Of a stretch of 64,000 nt of DNA, positions 33,717-42,026 are shown in pieces; positions within the stretch are counted from its first letter, which is position 1, and every line of letters starts with the position of its first letter. Below the pieces are notes generated by a model. That model saw only the letters and a program-made list of their open reading frames with translations. It made no database searches and was not told the DNA's origin. Origin of the DNA: Edaphobacter modestus (GTDB lineage: Bacteria; Acidobacteriota; Terriglobia; Terriglobales; Acidobacteriaceae). The DNA is taken from contig NZ_SHKW01000001.1 in the NCBI RefSeq assembly GCF_004217555.1, positions 4,464,001 to 4,528,000 on the forward strand, given 5' to 3'. The position numbers were made by a program, and so were the translations under genes.

Positions 33717-35978
33717 ATGCTACGAGTTTCATGGAAGGCATATGCGGGAATGGGGATTCTCGCTACAGGAGCTGTTACCGCACTGTCTCTTCGGTCTGGG
33801 ACGGTTGACGCGGCGACTGCCACACAAAAGACGTCTTACGTTTCGTGGACCAGCTATGGAGGTTCCAATAGCGATGCGCAGTACTCCGCGTTGAAGCAGA
33901 TTGATCGCTCGAACGCAGGACAACTGCAGCAGGTGTGGTTTTATGCCTCCGGAAATAATGGTTTCCGCTATGGATCGAACCCGTTGGTGGTTGACGGGGT
34001 GATGTTTGTCTACGGCAAAGACAATACGGTTGTTGCCCTGGATGCCACGACCGGAAAAGAGATATGGGTCTATGACACGCATCATCCCCGTTTGATCTCG
34101 CATCGCGGCATGACGTATTGGGAGAGCAAGGATCGTTCCGATCGCCGTCTGCTGTTTTCGATGAATAACGAACTTCATGCGGTCGATGCTCGTACGGGCA
34201 AGGATGTTGCTTCCTTTGGCAAGAATGGAGCGGTGGATCTGAGGGAAGGGCTTGGGCGCGTTCCTTCGACGATTCGCCAGGTTCAGTCCAACACTCCGGG
34301 AAGAGTTTTTGAGAATTTGTACATTACCGGTTCAGCGACCGGCGAGGAGTATGAGTCGCCTCCGGGAGATGTTCGGGCGTTTGATGTGGTCACCGGAAAA
34401 CTGGTCTGGCAGTTTCACACGGTTCCGCATCCCGGGGAGATGGGATACGACACGTGGCCGAAGGATGCCTACAAGTACGTTGGCGGAACCAACAACTGGG
34501 GCGAGTTCTCGATCGATGAAAAGAGAGGGATCGTTTATTTCCCGCTCGGTTCGCCGACCTATGACTTTTATGGGGCTGACCGTCCTGGCGCCAACCTCTT
34601 CTCCGACTGCCTGTTGGCGCTCGATGCCAGGACGGGCAAGTACATCTGGCATTTTCAGACGACGCACCATGATCTTTGGGATTACGATCTCGAGACCGGT
34701 CCCAAGTTGATGACCATCGATCATGACGGAAAGATGGTCGATGTGGTTGTGCAAGCCGGCAAGAACGGCTTCGTGTATGTCTTCGATCGGACGAATGGAA
34801 AGCCGATCTGGCCGATCGAGGAGCGACCTGTTCCCAAGTCCGATGTGCCTGGCGAGGAGAGCTGGCCGACGCAACCATTCCCGACGCACATTCCTCCATT
34901 TGCCCGGCAGAAGTTCACGGCGGATATGGTGAATCCGTACATCGCCGATCCGAAGGAACGAGAGGCGATCAAGAAGCAGGTTGAAGGCGCCAGACAGGAG
35001 GGCATCTTTACGCCTCCAACCCTTGGAACGACGATGGAGACGCCGGGAAATAATGGCGGAGGGAACTGGGGCTCCGGCGCAATCGACCCGGCGACCAATA
35101 CCTTCTACGTCGTTTCAAAGGACGCTCCCTCGCTGCTTCATCTGGAGGCGAAGCCACCGAAACGTCAGATCCCAGGATCTCCAGAGACGCAGGGGCAGGT
35201 GGTTTATATGCAGAACTGCCAGTCCTGCCACGTGGCCAATCGGAAGGGACAGCCGCCGGCGATTCCTTCGCTCGAGGGTGTTGTGGAGCGGGCAGGAGAG
35301 GGTCGCGTTCGTGAGGCCGTGCACAGTGGTTTGACTCCGATGCCGGCGTTTCCTGATCTGGACACTGCAGACATCGATCATCTGATTGCATATTTGAAGT
35401 CGCCGGAGAAAGCGAATCTGGCGCCCGATATGCTTGCGCGGATTATGGCTCCTCCGGCTACGACCGCGAAGCTGGGACCGGGCGGGAGACGGTACTGGAC
35501 CGGCTACGGGTATATGAATTCGAGCGAGGGTCTTGCCGCTATCGGTCCTCCATGGTCGACCCTCACCGCCTATGACATGAACAAGGGCGACATGAAATGG
35601 CAGATTCCCCTGGGCGAGGTTACGGAACTGGTGGAAAAAGGTATCCGGAATACTGGGAGCTATTGGCCGCGCGGCGGTGCAGTCGTCACGGCCGGAGGCC
35701 TCATCGTTATTGGAACTAGGTCTGATGCGAAGCTGCATATCTACGATAAGGACACGGGCAAGCAGATCTCGGAGATACAGATGCCGGGAGGTCCTGAAGG
35801 TATCCCAACGATCTATGAGGTAAATGGAAGGGAATATATCGCCCTCAGTGCGCGACTGAACTCCGATAAGGTCGTTGGGGATCAGCCTAAACCGAGTCAA
35901 AGTACGACTGAGCCGACGGAGCAGACTCAGGGCTACTATGCCTACGCGCTTCCTGAATCCTCTCGGGCCAAGAAGTAA
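33717..35978 (+). CDS. PQQ-dependent dehydrogenase with inserted cytochrome c domain
   Basis: The 753-residue quinoprotein has a signal peptide (residues 1-33), then the eight-bladed propeller typical of PQQ alcohol/glucose dehydrogenases (SYGGSNSDAQYSAL, HHDLWDYDLETGP and repeated ALDATTGKEIW-type W-motif blades). Unusually, a cytochrome c domain with one heme site (CQSCH, Cys501 to His505) lies inside the chain before the last blades (TGYGYMNSSEGLAAIGPPWS onward). It probably oxidises an aldose in the periplasm to a lactone and passes electrons to its own heme. I chose the ATG at 33717 with AGAGG upstream; an ATG at 33678 would add 13 residues and spoil the signal peptide. The SMP-30 lactonases nearby would open the lactone. 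Confidence 0.88.
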   Translation: MLRVSWKAYAGMGILATGAVTALSLRSGTVDAATATQKTSYVSWTSYGGSNSDAQYSALKQIDRSNAGQLQQVWFYASGNNGFRYGSNPLVVDGVMFVYGKDNTVVALDATTGKEIWVYDTHHPRLISHRGMTYWESKDRSDRRLLFSMNNELHAVDARTGKDVASFGKNGAVDLREGLGRVPSTIRQVQSNTPGRVFENLYITGSATGEEYESPPGDVRAFDVVTGKLVWQFHTVPHPGEMGYDTWPKDAYKYVGGTNNWGEFSIDEKRGIVYFPLGSPTYDFYGADRPGANLFSDCLLALDARTGKYIWHFQTTHHDLWDYDLETGPKLMTIDHDGKMVDVVVQAGKNGFVYVFDRTNGKPIWPIEERPVPKSDVPGEESWPTQPFPTHIPPFARQKFTADMVNPYIADPKEREAIKKQVEGARQEGIFTPPTLGTTMETPGNNGGGNWGSGAIDPATNTFYVVSKDAPSLLHLEAKPPKRQIPGSPETQGQVVYMQNCQSCHVANRKGQPPAIPSLEGVVERAGEGRVREAVHSGLTPMPAFPDLDTADIDHLIAYLKSPEKANLAPDMLARIMAPPATTAKLGPGGRRYWTGYGYMNSSEGLAAIGPPWSTLTAYDMNKGDMKWQIPLGEVTELVEKGIRNTGSYWPRGGAVVTAGGLIVIGTRSDAKLHIYDKDTGKQISEIQMPGGPEGIPTIYEVNGREYIALSARLNSDKVVGDQPKPSQSTTEPTEQTQGYYAYALPESSRAKK

Positions 35979-35992
35979 GTTCTGGACCCAAT

Positions 35993-36039
35993 AAAAAAGG
36001 CAAGCGAGAGATGCTGAAATCTTCTCGCTTGCCCTTTTT
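35993..36039. terminator. bidirectional rho-independent terminator
   Basis: The 11-base stem GGCAAGCGAGA / TCTCGCTTGCC is flanked by an A-run on the left and a T-run on the right, so it can stop transcripts from both the PQQ gene and the convergent SDR operon. Confidence 0.9.
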
Positions 36040-36047
36040 GATGCCTG

Positions 36048-36803
36048 CTACTTGCCGACCCATCCACCATCTACGTAGAGGGACTGACCCGTTACGTATG
36101 CGGCTTCGTCGGAGGCGAGAAAGGCTGCTACGGCGCCGACTTCACAGGGAAGGCCGGGTCGGCCAAGGGAGATCTGTGCGACGACGTGGGGCAGGATATC
36201 GGGGCTCTCAAGGACCCATCGGATCATGGGAGTGTCGATGAGGCCGGGATGGATGCAGTTGACGCGAATCCCGTGAGCTCCAACTTCGGCAGAGATGTTG
36301 CGAGTAAGGGCCTCGATCGCCAGCTTGCTGGGAGCATAGTGGGTACGGCCGGGCAGCACGCGGGCGGCCTGAATGGACCCGATATTGATGATGGCGCCCT
36401 TTCGGCCTTCGGCGATGAGACGTTTGCAGAGCGCCTGGGAACACATCCATTCGCTCTTAAGGTTTGTGCGGGTGACATCGTCCCACTGCTCATCGGTGAG
36501 CTCTGTGAAGGGAACAATGGTCTCGATTCCCGCATTGTTGACCAATATGTCGACCGGCCCGAGTTCTTTCCAGGCGGTGTCGAAGATTCGCTCGACATCA
36601 GCGCGCAAAGAGACATCCCCCGCGACGACCAGAGCCCGGCGTCCCTTGCTCTCTATGTTTTTCCGGACCAGCTCCGTTCGATCATCCGCTGTAAGGTCGT
36701 TGATTACGACATCCGCTCCTTCGTGCGCGAAGGCTTCGGCGATGCCTCGTCCGATGCCCTGGCCTGCTCCGGTTACAACGGCGATTTTGCCCTTTAACTT
36801 CAT
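36048..36803 (-). CDS. short-chain dehydrogenase/reductase
   Basis: The 251-residue classical SDR has TGAGQGIG for cofactor binding, a NNAG motif, and catalytic Ser (INIGSIQA) and YAPSK residues. It ends in a GQSLYVDGGW segment. It resembles sugar/polyol 1-dehydrogenases or 2-keto-3-deoxy-gluconate-type SDRs; the substrate is unknown. It is the second gene of a two-SDR operon read leftward and ends at the bidirectional terminator. AAGGAAAA precedes the ATG. Its presence with at least three other SDRs in the island suggests several sugar oxidations or epimerisations through keto intermediates. Confidence 0.85.
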   Translation of the reverse strand: MKLKGKIAVVTGAGQGIGRGIAEAFAHEGADVVINDLTADDRTELVRKNIESKGRRALVVAGDVSLRADVERIFDTAWKELGPVDILVNNAGIETIVPFTELTDEQWDDVTRTNLKSEWMCSQALCKRLIAEGRKGAIINIGSIQAARVLPGRTHYAPSKLAIEALTRNISAEVGAHGIRVNCIHPGLIDTPMIRWVLESPDILPHVVAQISLGRPGLPCEVGAVAAFLASDEAAYVTGQSLYVDGGWVGK

Positions 36804-36879
36804 CTTTTTTCCTTTAGCTTTACCGCGTCAGCGAGATGTTCGTTGTATAAAGCAATGTTTCTAGGGATGAACCTGACGC

Positions 36880-37659
36880 TTAGTGGATCGTCCAGCCGCC
36901 GTCGACCATGAGAGTGTGACCGACGATCATATCTGCGAAGTTGCTGGACAAAAACAGGACTGCTCCAACCAGATCTTCAGGCTGGTTCCATCTCCCGCGC
37001 GGAATCATCTCCTGGGTGGCCCATTCCTTATAGCCAGGACGCTCGAGAATGTTTTTGCGCGATTCGGTCTCGGTGATGCAGGGTGCGACGGTGTTTACGA
37101 GAACTCCTTGATGAGCCCATTCCAAAGAGAGGGCCTTCGCGAGATGATGAACAGCTGCCTTCGCGGCGGCATAGACGGCTCGCTTTTTGAAGGCGACCTC
37201 TCCGAAGTTTGATCCGATATGGATGATCCGGCCTCCGCCCTGAGGCAACATTGCGCGGGCGGCAGCCTGCGATGCGAAGAAGACACTTTTTACCGATGCA
37301 TCGAAGGTCTTGTCGTATTCCTCTTCGGTTACATCAAGGGCATCTCCAGTTCCGGTCCAGCTCGCGTTGTTGACGAGGATATCGATACGGCCGAACTTCG
37401 CGACTGTCTGCTCCATCAGGGAGCGACAGTCTTCGACTTTGTTTACGTCGGTGGGAACGATCAGGGCCTGCCTGCCCAATGCTTCGATCTCATGCTGCAG
37501 CTCGCGAATCTCCTCCATACGGGGGCCAGGGTATTTCGCCAGGACCAGATGAGCGCCCGCCTGCGCGAGTCCTACAGCGATGGCTCGTCCGATGCCCTGA
37601 GAGGCACCGGTAACCACTGCGATTTTGTCTTTGAGGCCAAAGCTGGAATAGTCCGCCAA
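36880..37659 (-). CDS. short-chain dehydrogenase/reductase
   Basis: The 259-residue SDR has TGASQGIG for cofactor binding. Its NNAS in place of the usual NNAG is a minor variation. The catalytic residues are in IHIGSNFGEV (Ser) and YAAAK. The end, GHTLMVDGGWTIH, is normal. The start is a TTG at 37659 placed after AGAGGAGAATC, a strong ribosome-binding site. It is the first gene of the two-SDR operon; a 76-base gap separates it from the next. Operator site C lies 87 bases upstream. Function beyond NAD(P)-dependent oxidation of a sugar or sugar acid cannot be told. Confidence 0.85.
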   Translation of the reverse strand: MADYSSFGLKDKIAVVTGASQGIGRAIAVGLAQAGAHLVLAKYPGPRMEEIRELQHEIEALGRQALIVPTDVNKVEDCRSLMEQTVAKFGRIDILVNNASWTGTGDALDVTEEEYDKTFDASVKSVFFASQAAARAMLPQGGGRIIHIGSNFGEVAFKKRAVYAAAKAAVHHLAKALSLEWAHQGVLVNTVAPCITETESRKNILERPGYKEWATQEMIPRGRWNQPEDLVGAVLFLSSNFADMIVGHTLMVDGGWTIH

Positions 37660-37745
37660 GAGATTCTCCTCTGCATGAAGTCTGGGTCCGGGGAGTAAAA
37701 CGCTCCGCTTCCGCGAGATTCATTGTTGCACAAAGCGAGAGCTGT

Positions 37746-37762
37746 ATTGCGCATAATGCAAG
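37746..37762. promoter_or_regulatory. operator-like palindrome TTGC-N7-GCAA (site C)
   Basis: ATTGCGCATAATGCAAG lies in the divergent region between the two-SDR operon and the TIM-barrel gene, nearer the SDR operon. It fits the consensus of the other sites without a mismatch in the TTGC and GCAA arms. Confidence 0.7.
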
Positions 37763-37890
37763 CACGCGGAAATCTTATCTCCCATCCCGGTATGCGTCAA
37801 GATTTTGCCGAAGCGGTTGTGGCCTGGCGGAAAATAGCGACAGGGAATTCACGAGATCCTTGACAACCGTGACAGCGCCGTTGCAGATTT

Positions 37891-37928
37891 ATTGCGTGGT
37901 GTGCAAAGCATGTTGCGATTTATGCACC
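37891..37928. promoter_or_regulatory. tandem operator-like palindromes (site D, two copies)
   Basis: ATTGCGTGGTGTGCAAA at 37891-37907 is followed by GTTGCGATTTATGCACC at 37912-37928, giving TTGC-N7-GCAA-N6-TTGC-N7-GCAC with palindrome centres 21 bp apart, two helical turns. It ends 44 bases before the TTG start of the TIM-barrel gene. The in-frame upstream start codons fall inside it, which supports the later start. Confidence 0.75.
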
Positions 37929-37972
37929 AGAGCTTTCGATCCGAGAGGCCTGGTATCTGTTGGAGGGAATCC

Positions 37973-38884
37973 TTGAACTTCGCTCTGAGCCGCCGAAAGT
38001 TTCTATCCCAGGCCGCACTGGCCTCCGTCGCCCTGGCAAGCAAATCTGTCCTGTCTGATCCGGTAAAAAAGAGGAACCTTCACATCGGATACACAGGCAT
38101 TACGTGGAGAAACACGGAGGTCGATCAGGCGATCCAGTCGGTTGCGTCTTTGGGGTTTTATGGCTTTGAGACCTTTGGGGATGTGCTTGCGAAGGCTGAG
38201 GACCGCGGTGGTCTCGAAGCGGTTCTTGAGCAGAATCACATTCCGCTGATCTCCGCGTACTGCTCGATCAACCTGACGGATTCTTCGCGGAAGAAGGAGG
38301 AGCTTGCCAAGGCAGTGACCTGGTGTGGATTGATCAAGAAGTCGAAGGGGCGCATTTTTGTGGTTGGTCCCAACCAGGTGCCGCGGCAATCGTACGATTT
38401 TTCGTCGAACAAAGCCAATATCATCAGTACGCTGAACGATCTGGCCAAGACGGTGACGGACCAGGGACTGACACCCGTACTGCATCAACATACAGGCACC
38501 TGCATTGAGTCGCGCGACGAGACCTACGCGGTGATGAATGCCGTGGATACGAAGTATTTGAAGTTCGGGCCGGATGTGGGGCAGTTGACCAAGGGTGGCC
38601 AGGATGCTCTTAAGGTGGTGAAGGATTTTCTGCCGCTGGTGCAGCATATGCATCTGAAGGATTTCAATGGTAAAGACGACCATCTTCTTGGATATTGCCC
38701 TCTGGGCCAGGGAAAGGTAGATGTTCCGGGAATCCTGGACCTGATGGAGGGAAGAAAGATTAGTGGTATGGTAATGGTCGAGCTAGACAATGATTTCAAA
38801 GATCCGTCTCCAGTTCCCTCAGCGACCCTGGCAAAAGAGAGCCGGGATTATCTGCGGTCGATTGGGGTGCGATTTCGATCGTGA
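37973..38884 (+). CDS. Tat-exported TIM-barrel (xylose isomerase-like) sugar epimerase/isomerase
   Basis: The 303-residue protein has a Tat-type leader (LSRRKFLSQAALASVALAS) and then an AP-endonuclease-2/xylose-isomerase-like TIM barrel with metal-ligand motifs (LHQHTGT, KFGPDVGQL, VQHMHLKDF, MVELDND). The family includes sugar isomerases, epimerases and inosose dehydratases. The export signal and operator-controlled location suggest work on sugars in the periplasm. I chose a TTG at 37973 because GGAGGG lies five bases before it and earlier in-frame starts fall within the operator. The IclR gene follows after 12 bases, so the regulator is probably co-transcribed with it. Confidence 0.8.
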   Translation: MNFALSRRKFLSQAALASVALASKSVLSDPVKKRNLHIGYTGITWRNTEVDQAIQSVASLGFYGFETFGDVLAKAEDRGGLEAVLEQNHIPLISAYCSINLTDSSRKKEELAKAVTWCGLIKKSKGRIFVVGPNQVPRQSYDFSSNKANIISTLNDLAKTVTDQGLTPVLHQHTGTCIESRDETYAVMNAVDTKYLKFGPDVGQLTKGGQDALKVVKDFLPLVQHMHLKDFNGKDDHLLGYCPLGQGKVDVPGILDLMEGRKISGMVMVELDNDFKDPSPVPSATLAKESRDYLRSIGVRFRS

Positions 38885-38896
38885 GCAGCAGGACCG

Positions 38897-39697
38897 ATGC
38901 CAAAGAAAGTAGCCCAGGTGCCTTTCATTCAGAGCCTTGACCGCGGCCTTACCATTCTTCAGGCCGTCGCGACCTCGAAGCAGCCAGTTACTCTCGGCGA
39001 GTTATCGGAGCTACTCGGAGTCGATCGAAGCAGTGCGTTTCGCCTTGCCCAGACGCTTCGGCGGCGCGGATTTCTCTCAACGCCTGCCGGACGCAAGGAC
39101 TATATTCTCGGATCGTCTATGTGGACGCTTTCGCGTCAGTATGACTGGAGCAATATGCTGGTCCGGGTGGCTCACCAGGAACTGAAGGCACTCGCTCTCA
39201 ATTTGAACGAAACGGCCCACCTTGCGATTCGAGAAGGCAGGAGTGCGCTGTTTATCGACTCTGTCCATGCTCGCCACGTGATCGTTGTTGCGGGGCAGAC
39301 TGGGGAGCTTGTTCCGCTCTACTCGACCGCGCACGGAAAGGCCCTCCTTGCCGATTTGGACGAGAAGGATCTGCGAACGATCTTCGGCTCCGATCCGCTG
39401 CAGCGATTCACAAAGACGACGATCAAGACTGTTCCGGCCCTGGCGAAGGAATGTGTGGGGATTCGTGAACGCGGCTACGCTCTTGACGAAGCCGAGTACA
39501 TGGAAGGTACGCGTTGTGTCGCGGCGCCTATACGTCTGAACAACGGCATGATTGTAGGGTCGATCGGCGTATCGGCTCCTGCTTCCCGGTTCCTCAAGGA
39601 GCATTACCCCTCGCATTCGAAATCCGTGATTCAGTGCGCCAGGAAGATTGGCGAGCTTCTGAGTGTAGCGGATGAAGTGGCGGCACAAAGCGCGTAG
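38897..39697 (+). CDS. IclR family transcriptional regulator
   Basis: The 266-residue regulator has an N-terminal winged helix (SLDRGLTILQAVATSKQPVT, then LGELSELLGVDRSSAFRLAQ, residues 12-60) and a C-terminal effector domain with ETAHLAIREG, STAHGKALLADL and AAPIRLNNGMIVGSIGVSAPASRF. IclR proteins bind palindromic or tandem sites as dimers or tetramers and respond to small acids such as sugar acids. It is the only DNA-binding regulator recognised in the 23-54 kb island, so it is the best candidate to bind the repeated TTGC-N7-GCAA sites, including site D upstream of its own operon. This is inferred, not shown. Confidence 0.85.
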   Translation: MPKKVAQVPFIQSLDRGLTILQAVATSKQPVTLGELSELLGVDRSSAFRLAQTLRRRGFLSTPAGRKDYILGSSMWTLSRQYDWSNMLVRVAHQELKALALNLNETAHLAIREGRSALFIDSVHARHVIVVAGQTGELVPLYSTAHGKALLADLDEKDLRTIFGSDPLQRFTKTTIKTVPALAKECVGIRERGYALDEAEYMEGTRCVAAPIRLNNGMIVGSIGVSAPASRFLKEHYPSHSKSVIQCARKIGELLSVADEVAAQSA

Positions 39698-39817
39698 ATC
39701 TTCGTGATCAGTTCCAAAGAATGGGACGGTTCGATCCATTCTTCGCTCAGAGATGGCGTCTGATTGACCGTCATCTTTCTTTGGGCCTCTCTATTTTGTG
39801 CTAATCTTGCAAGCTAA

Positions 39818-39834
39818 CTTGCATATTATGCAAT
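39818..39834. promoter_or_regulatory. operator-like palindrome TTGC-N7-GCAA (site E)
   Basis: CTTGCATATTATGCAAT ends 28 bases before the SMP-30 start and is nearly symmetric throughout. A second copy with one arm mismatch (GTGC-N7-GCAA, 39798-39812) precedes it by six bases, giving the same 21-bp tandem spacing as site D. Confidence 0.75.
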
Positions 39835-39862
39835 TCAATAAGGCAAAGTGGAGAGCGAATAG

Positions 39863-40891
39863 ATGATGCGGAATCCCATTTTGGATTTTGAGATCGACAA
39901 GGCGAAGCTGCAGTACATCGGCCAGGGATTGCAACGCCCCGAATGCATCCTTGCGGAACGAGATGGCACGTTGTGGTCGGCGGATTCAAGAGGCGGGGTA
40001 GTTCGACTGCGTCACGATGGAACGCAGGAGATCGTTACGCAAAGGATCTCGTCGCACTTTTCCGCTGCCGACAGTGAAGCGACTCGCTATTTGACGGGGA
40101 CGCTTCCAAACGGTCTCGCCTTTTCTTCGAACGGTGACATCCTGATCTCGAACTTCGGAACTGACCGTCTTGAAGTGATGACGCGCTCTGGAGAATCAAA
40201 GGTACTTGCGGACAGCATCGATGGGGAAGCCATCGGTAAGGTGAATTTCGTATTGCGGGATTCGAAGGGACGTATCTGGATCACGGTGTCAACCAGGATC
40301 AAGAACTGGATGCACGCCTTGAAGCCCGATCTCGCCGATGGCTACATTGCACGCTACATCGACGGCAAATTTCATATCGTCGCCGACGGCTTCCATTTTA
40401 CGAACGAGATTCGAATGGATGCGAAGGAAGAGTATATGTACGTGGTTGAGACGACCGGCGGGTGCATAAGCCGGTTGCGCGTCCATGAGGACGGATCGCT
40501 CGGGGAGAAGGAGATCTTTGGCCCGACCAGCCTGGGTAAAGGCGCCTGGCCGGACGGCATTGCATTCGATAGTCTTGGGAACCTTTGGGGAACCTGTGTC
40601 TATTCGGACAAATTGTTCGTACTTACTCCCGAAGGCGATCTTCGAGTTCTTCTGGACGAGGGCGATCCTCTGAAGGTAGACGCGCTTGAGAAGCAGTTCT
40701 TCGCGGGCGCAGTGACGCAGGATGTGTTGTTCGCAACCGGTCGTGGTGTCGCGCCCTGGATGGCCAGCGTTACCTTTGGAGGCCCGGATCTGCAGACGGC
40801 ATATATAGGGTCGCTTCGAGCGTCCAACATTCCCTACTTTCGGGCTCCTGCACCGGGTCTGCCTATGGTGCATTGGAACGAGGCTCACTAA
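39863..40891 (+). CDS. SMP-30/gluconolactonase family protein
   Basis: The 342-residue protein is a six-bladed beta-propeller of the SMP-30/LRE family, with ECILAERDGTLWSADSRGG near the start (metal-binding Glu), LPNGLAFSSNGDILISNFG, a conserved NEIRMDAKEEYMYVVET stretch and GAWPDGIAFDSLGNLWG with the metal-binding Asp. Members hydrolyse aldonolactones to the acids. It has no signal peptide, so it is cytoplasmic. It would follow a sugar dehydrogenase and feed the xylonate-type dehydratase. Two ATG codons stand side by side; the first is listed. A site of the shared operator lies just upstream. Confidence 0.85.
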   Translation: MMRNPILDFEIDKAKLQYIGQGLQRPECILAERDGTLWSADSRGGVVRLRHDGTQEIVTQRISSHFSAADSEATRYLTGTLPNGLAFSSNGDILISNFGTDRLEVMTRSGESKVLADSIDGEAIGKVNFVLRDSKGRIWITVSTRIKNWMHALKPDLADGYIARYIDGKFHIVADGFHFTNEIRMDAKEEYMYVVETTGGCISRLRVHEDGSLGEKEIFGPTSLGKGAWPDGIAFDSLGNLWGTCVYSDKLFVLTPEGDLRVLLDEGDPLKVDALEKQFFAGAVTQDVLFATGRGVAPWMASVTFGGPDLQTAYIGSLRASNIPYFRAPAPGLPMVHWNEAH

Positions 40892-40907
40892 GGACATCGG
40901 TCGGCGG

Positions 40908-40950
40908 ACCGCTATGCAGTGGTGACAACCCCACGTTCCTGCATAGCGGT
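40908..40950. terminator. 12-base inverted repeat between convergent genes
   Basis: ACCGCTATGCAG (40908-40919) and CTGCATAGCGGT (40939-40950) pair perfectly around a 19-base loop. The structure overlaps the last codons of the epimerase gene and follows the SMP-30 stop, so it may terminate both. No T-run is present. Confidence 0.5.
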
Positions 40951-41868
40951 AACAGCCTCCTGGACAGCCTCGAGAGAGGTGTATCGCGGAGCATAGCCGA
41001 GCAACGTACGTGCTTTTGCGATGCTGCAGTTTGGGGAATGCGCGATGTGATCCCAGGTGGAGCGGGCATCTTTTTCGCTGACGGAGATCTTCCACTGTTC
41101 CCACGCTACGAAGGTAAGGTTTGCGGGACGGTCGAACCAGGCGGCCATGCGTTCCGCAAAGCCGCGGAGGGTCATTGCTGCCGGCGACACGACGTGAAAG
41201 CTCTCTCCCAATGCCACGCTTCTGCGGGCCATGGCACGCATGAATGCCTGCGCGACATCGTCAGCGTGAACATGGTGAACCGTCTCCATGCCTAGATTGG
41301 GCAATGCCAAATTCTTTCCGTGGGCCAGGTCGGAGAAGACAGAAGGATTGAAGTTGCCCTGGGGATTGAGGGGGTTCCATCCGATTCCGACCAGATGCCC
41401 TGGATGGAGGACGGTTGCAGGGAAAGCCTCCCGCCGCGCTTTGGATAGGAGAAACTGCTCGATGGCGAGCTTATGCAGGCCGTAGTCGCCAAAGGGAGAC
41501 CGTGTTGCCTCTTCGGTCGTAGGGACTTCGCAGCTAGGGCCATGGACCCAGATGGTTCCGCAATGCAGCAGATGTTCGATTCGGCCTTGCAGGGAGAGGA
41601 CCAGCTGCTCCGCGCTCTCGACCCGATAGCATGTCAGGTCAATGACGACCTGAGGGTCGAGGGAGGCTATCTTCTCGCCAAAGTTGCCAGCGGCTTCTTC
41701 CACGTCGCGATCCAGCGTGATATTGCGAATGGAATTGAAGGCAGCATGCGGCCGGTAGGGAGTCTTTAGCCCGCGACTGATACAGAGGACGGTATGGCCA
41801 GCCTCCACGAGCGCTGGAGTCAGATAGCTTCCAATGTGGCCTGTTCCACCGATTACGGCAACCCGCAT
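40912..41868 (-). CDS. NAD-dependent epimerase/dehydratase (extended SDR)
   Basis: The 318-residue protein begins with the extended-SDR dinucleotide motif (IGGTGHIGSYL). The catalytic region has CGTIWVHGP and then YGLHKLAIEQFLL with Tyr and Lys in YxxxK. It ends with a substrate-binding part (TVLHPGHLVGIG, VHHVHADDVAQAF). It probably acts on a sugar or sugar acid, bound either free or nucleotide-activated. I chose the ATG at 41868 with AGGAG seven bases before it; a TTG two codons earlier is possible. It is divergent from the transketolase gene and shares the intergenic region that contains operator site F. Confidence 0.8.
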   Translation of the reverse strand: MRVAVIGGTGHIGSYLTPALVEAGHTVLCISRGLKTPYRPHAAFNSIRNITLDRDVEEAAGNFGEKIASLDPQVVIDLTCYRVESAEQLVLSLQGRIEHLLHCGTIWVHGPSCEVPTTEEATRSPFGDYGLHKLAIEQFLLSKARREAFPATVLHPGHLVGIGWNPLNPQGNFNPSVFSDLAHGKNLALPNLGMETVHHVHADDVAQAFMRAMARRSVALGESFHVVSPAAMTLRGFAERMAAWFDRPANLTFVAWEQWKISVSEKDARSTWDHIAHSPNCSIAKARTLLGYAPRYTSLEAVQEAVTAMQERGVVTTA

Positions 41869-41987
41869 GCTCAATCTCCTCAGGCTTTCAGTTTATTGTG
41901 GATGCGTCCCGCCTGTGTGTGGGGGGCTTCTCTCTTGACTACCGCTTTCCTGGCCTCATATACTTTCGCTCAAATTATGCAAGCAAT

Positions 41988-42004
41988 ATTGCGTATTACG
42001 CAAA
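41988..42004. promoter_or_regulatory. operator-like palindrome TTGC-N7-GCAA (site F)
   Basis: ATTGCGTATTACGCAAA lies 22 bases before the transketolase start and about 120 bases from the divergent epimerase gene. A GCAA half-site six bases upstream (GCAAGCAATATTGC) repeats the phasing seen at the other sites. Confidence 0.75.
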
Positions 42005-42026
42005 ATTTAGAATAGAAGGATGAGAG

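Noticed and set aside
36840..36862. TTGTATAAAGCAA near the start of the second SDR gene as an operator
   Set aside because: Its spacing is N5 with a mismatch in one arm, unlike the N7 sites.
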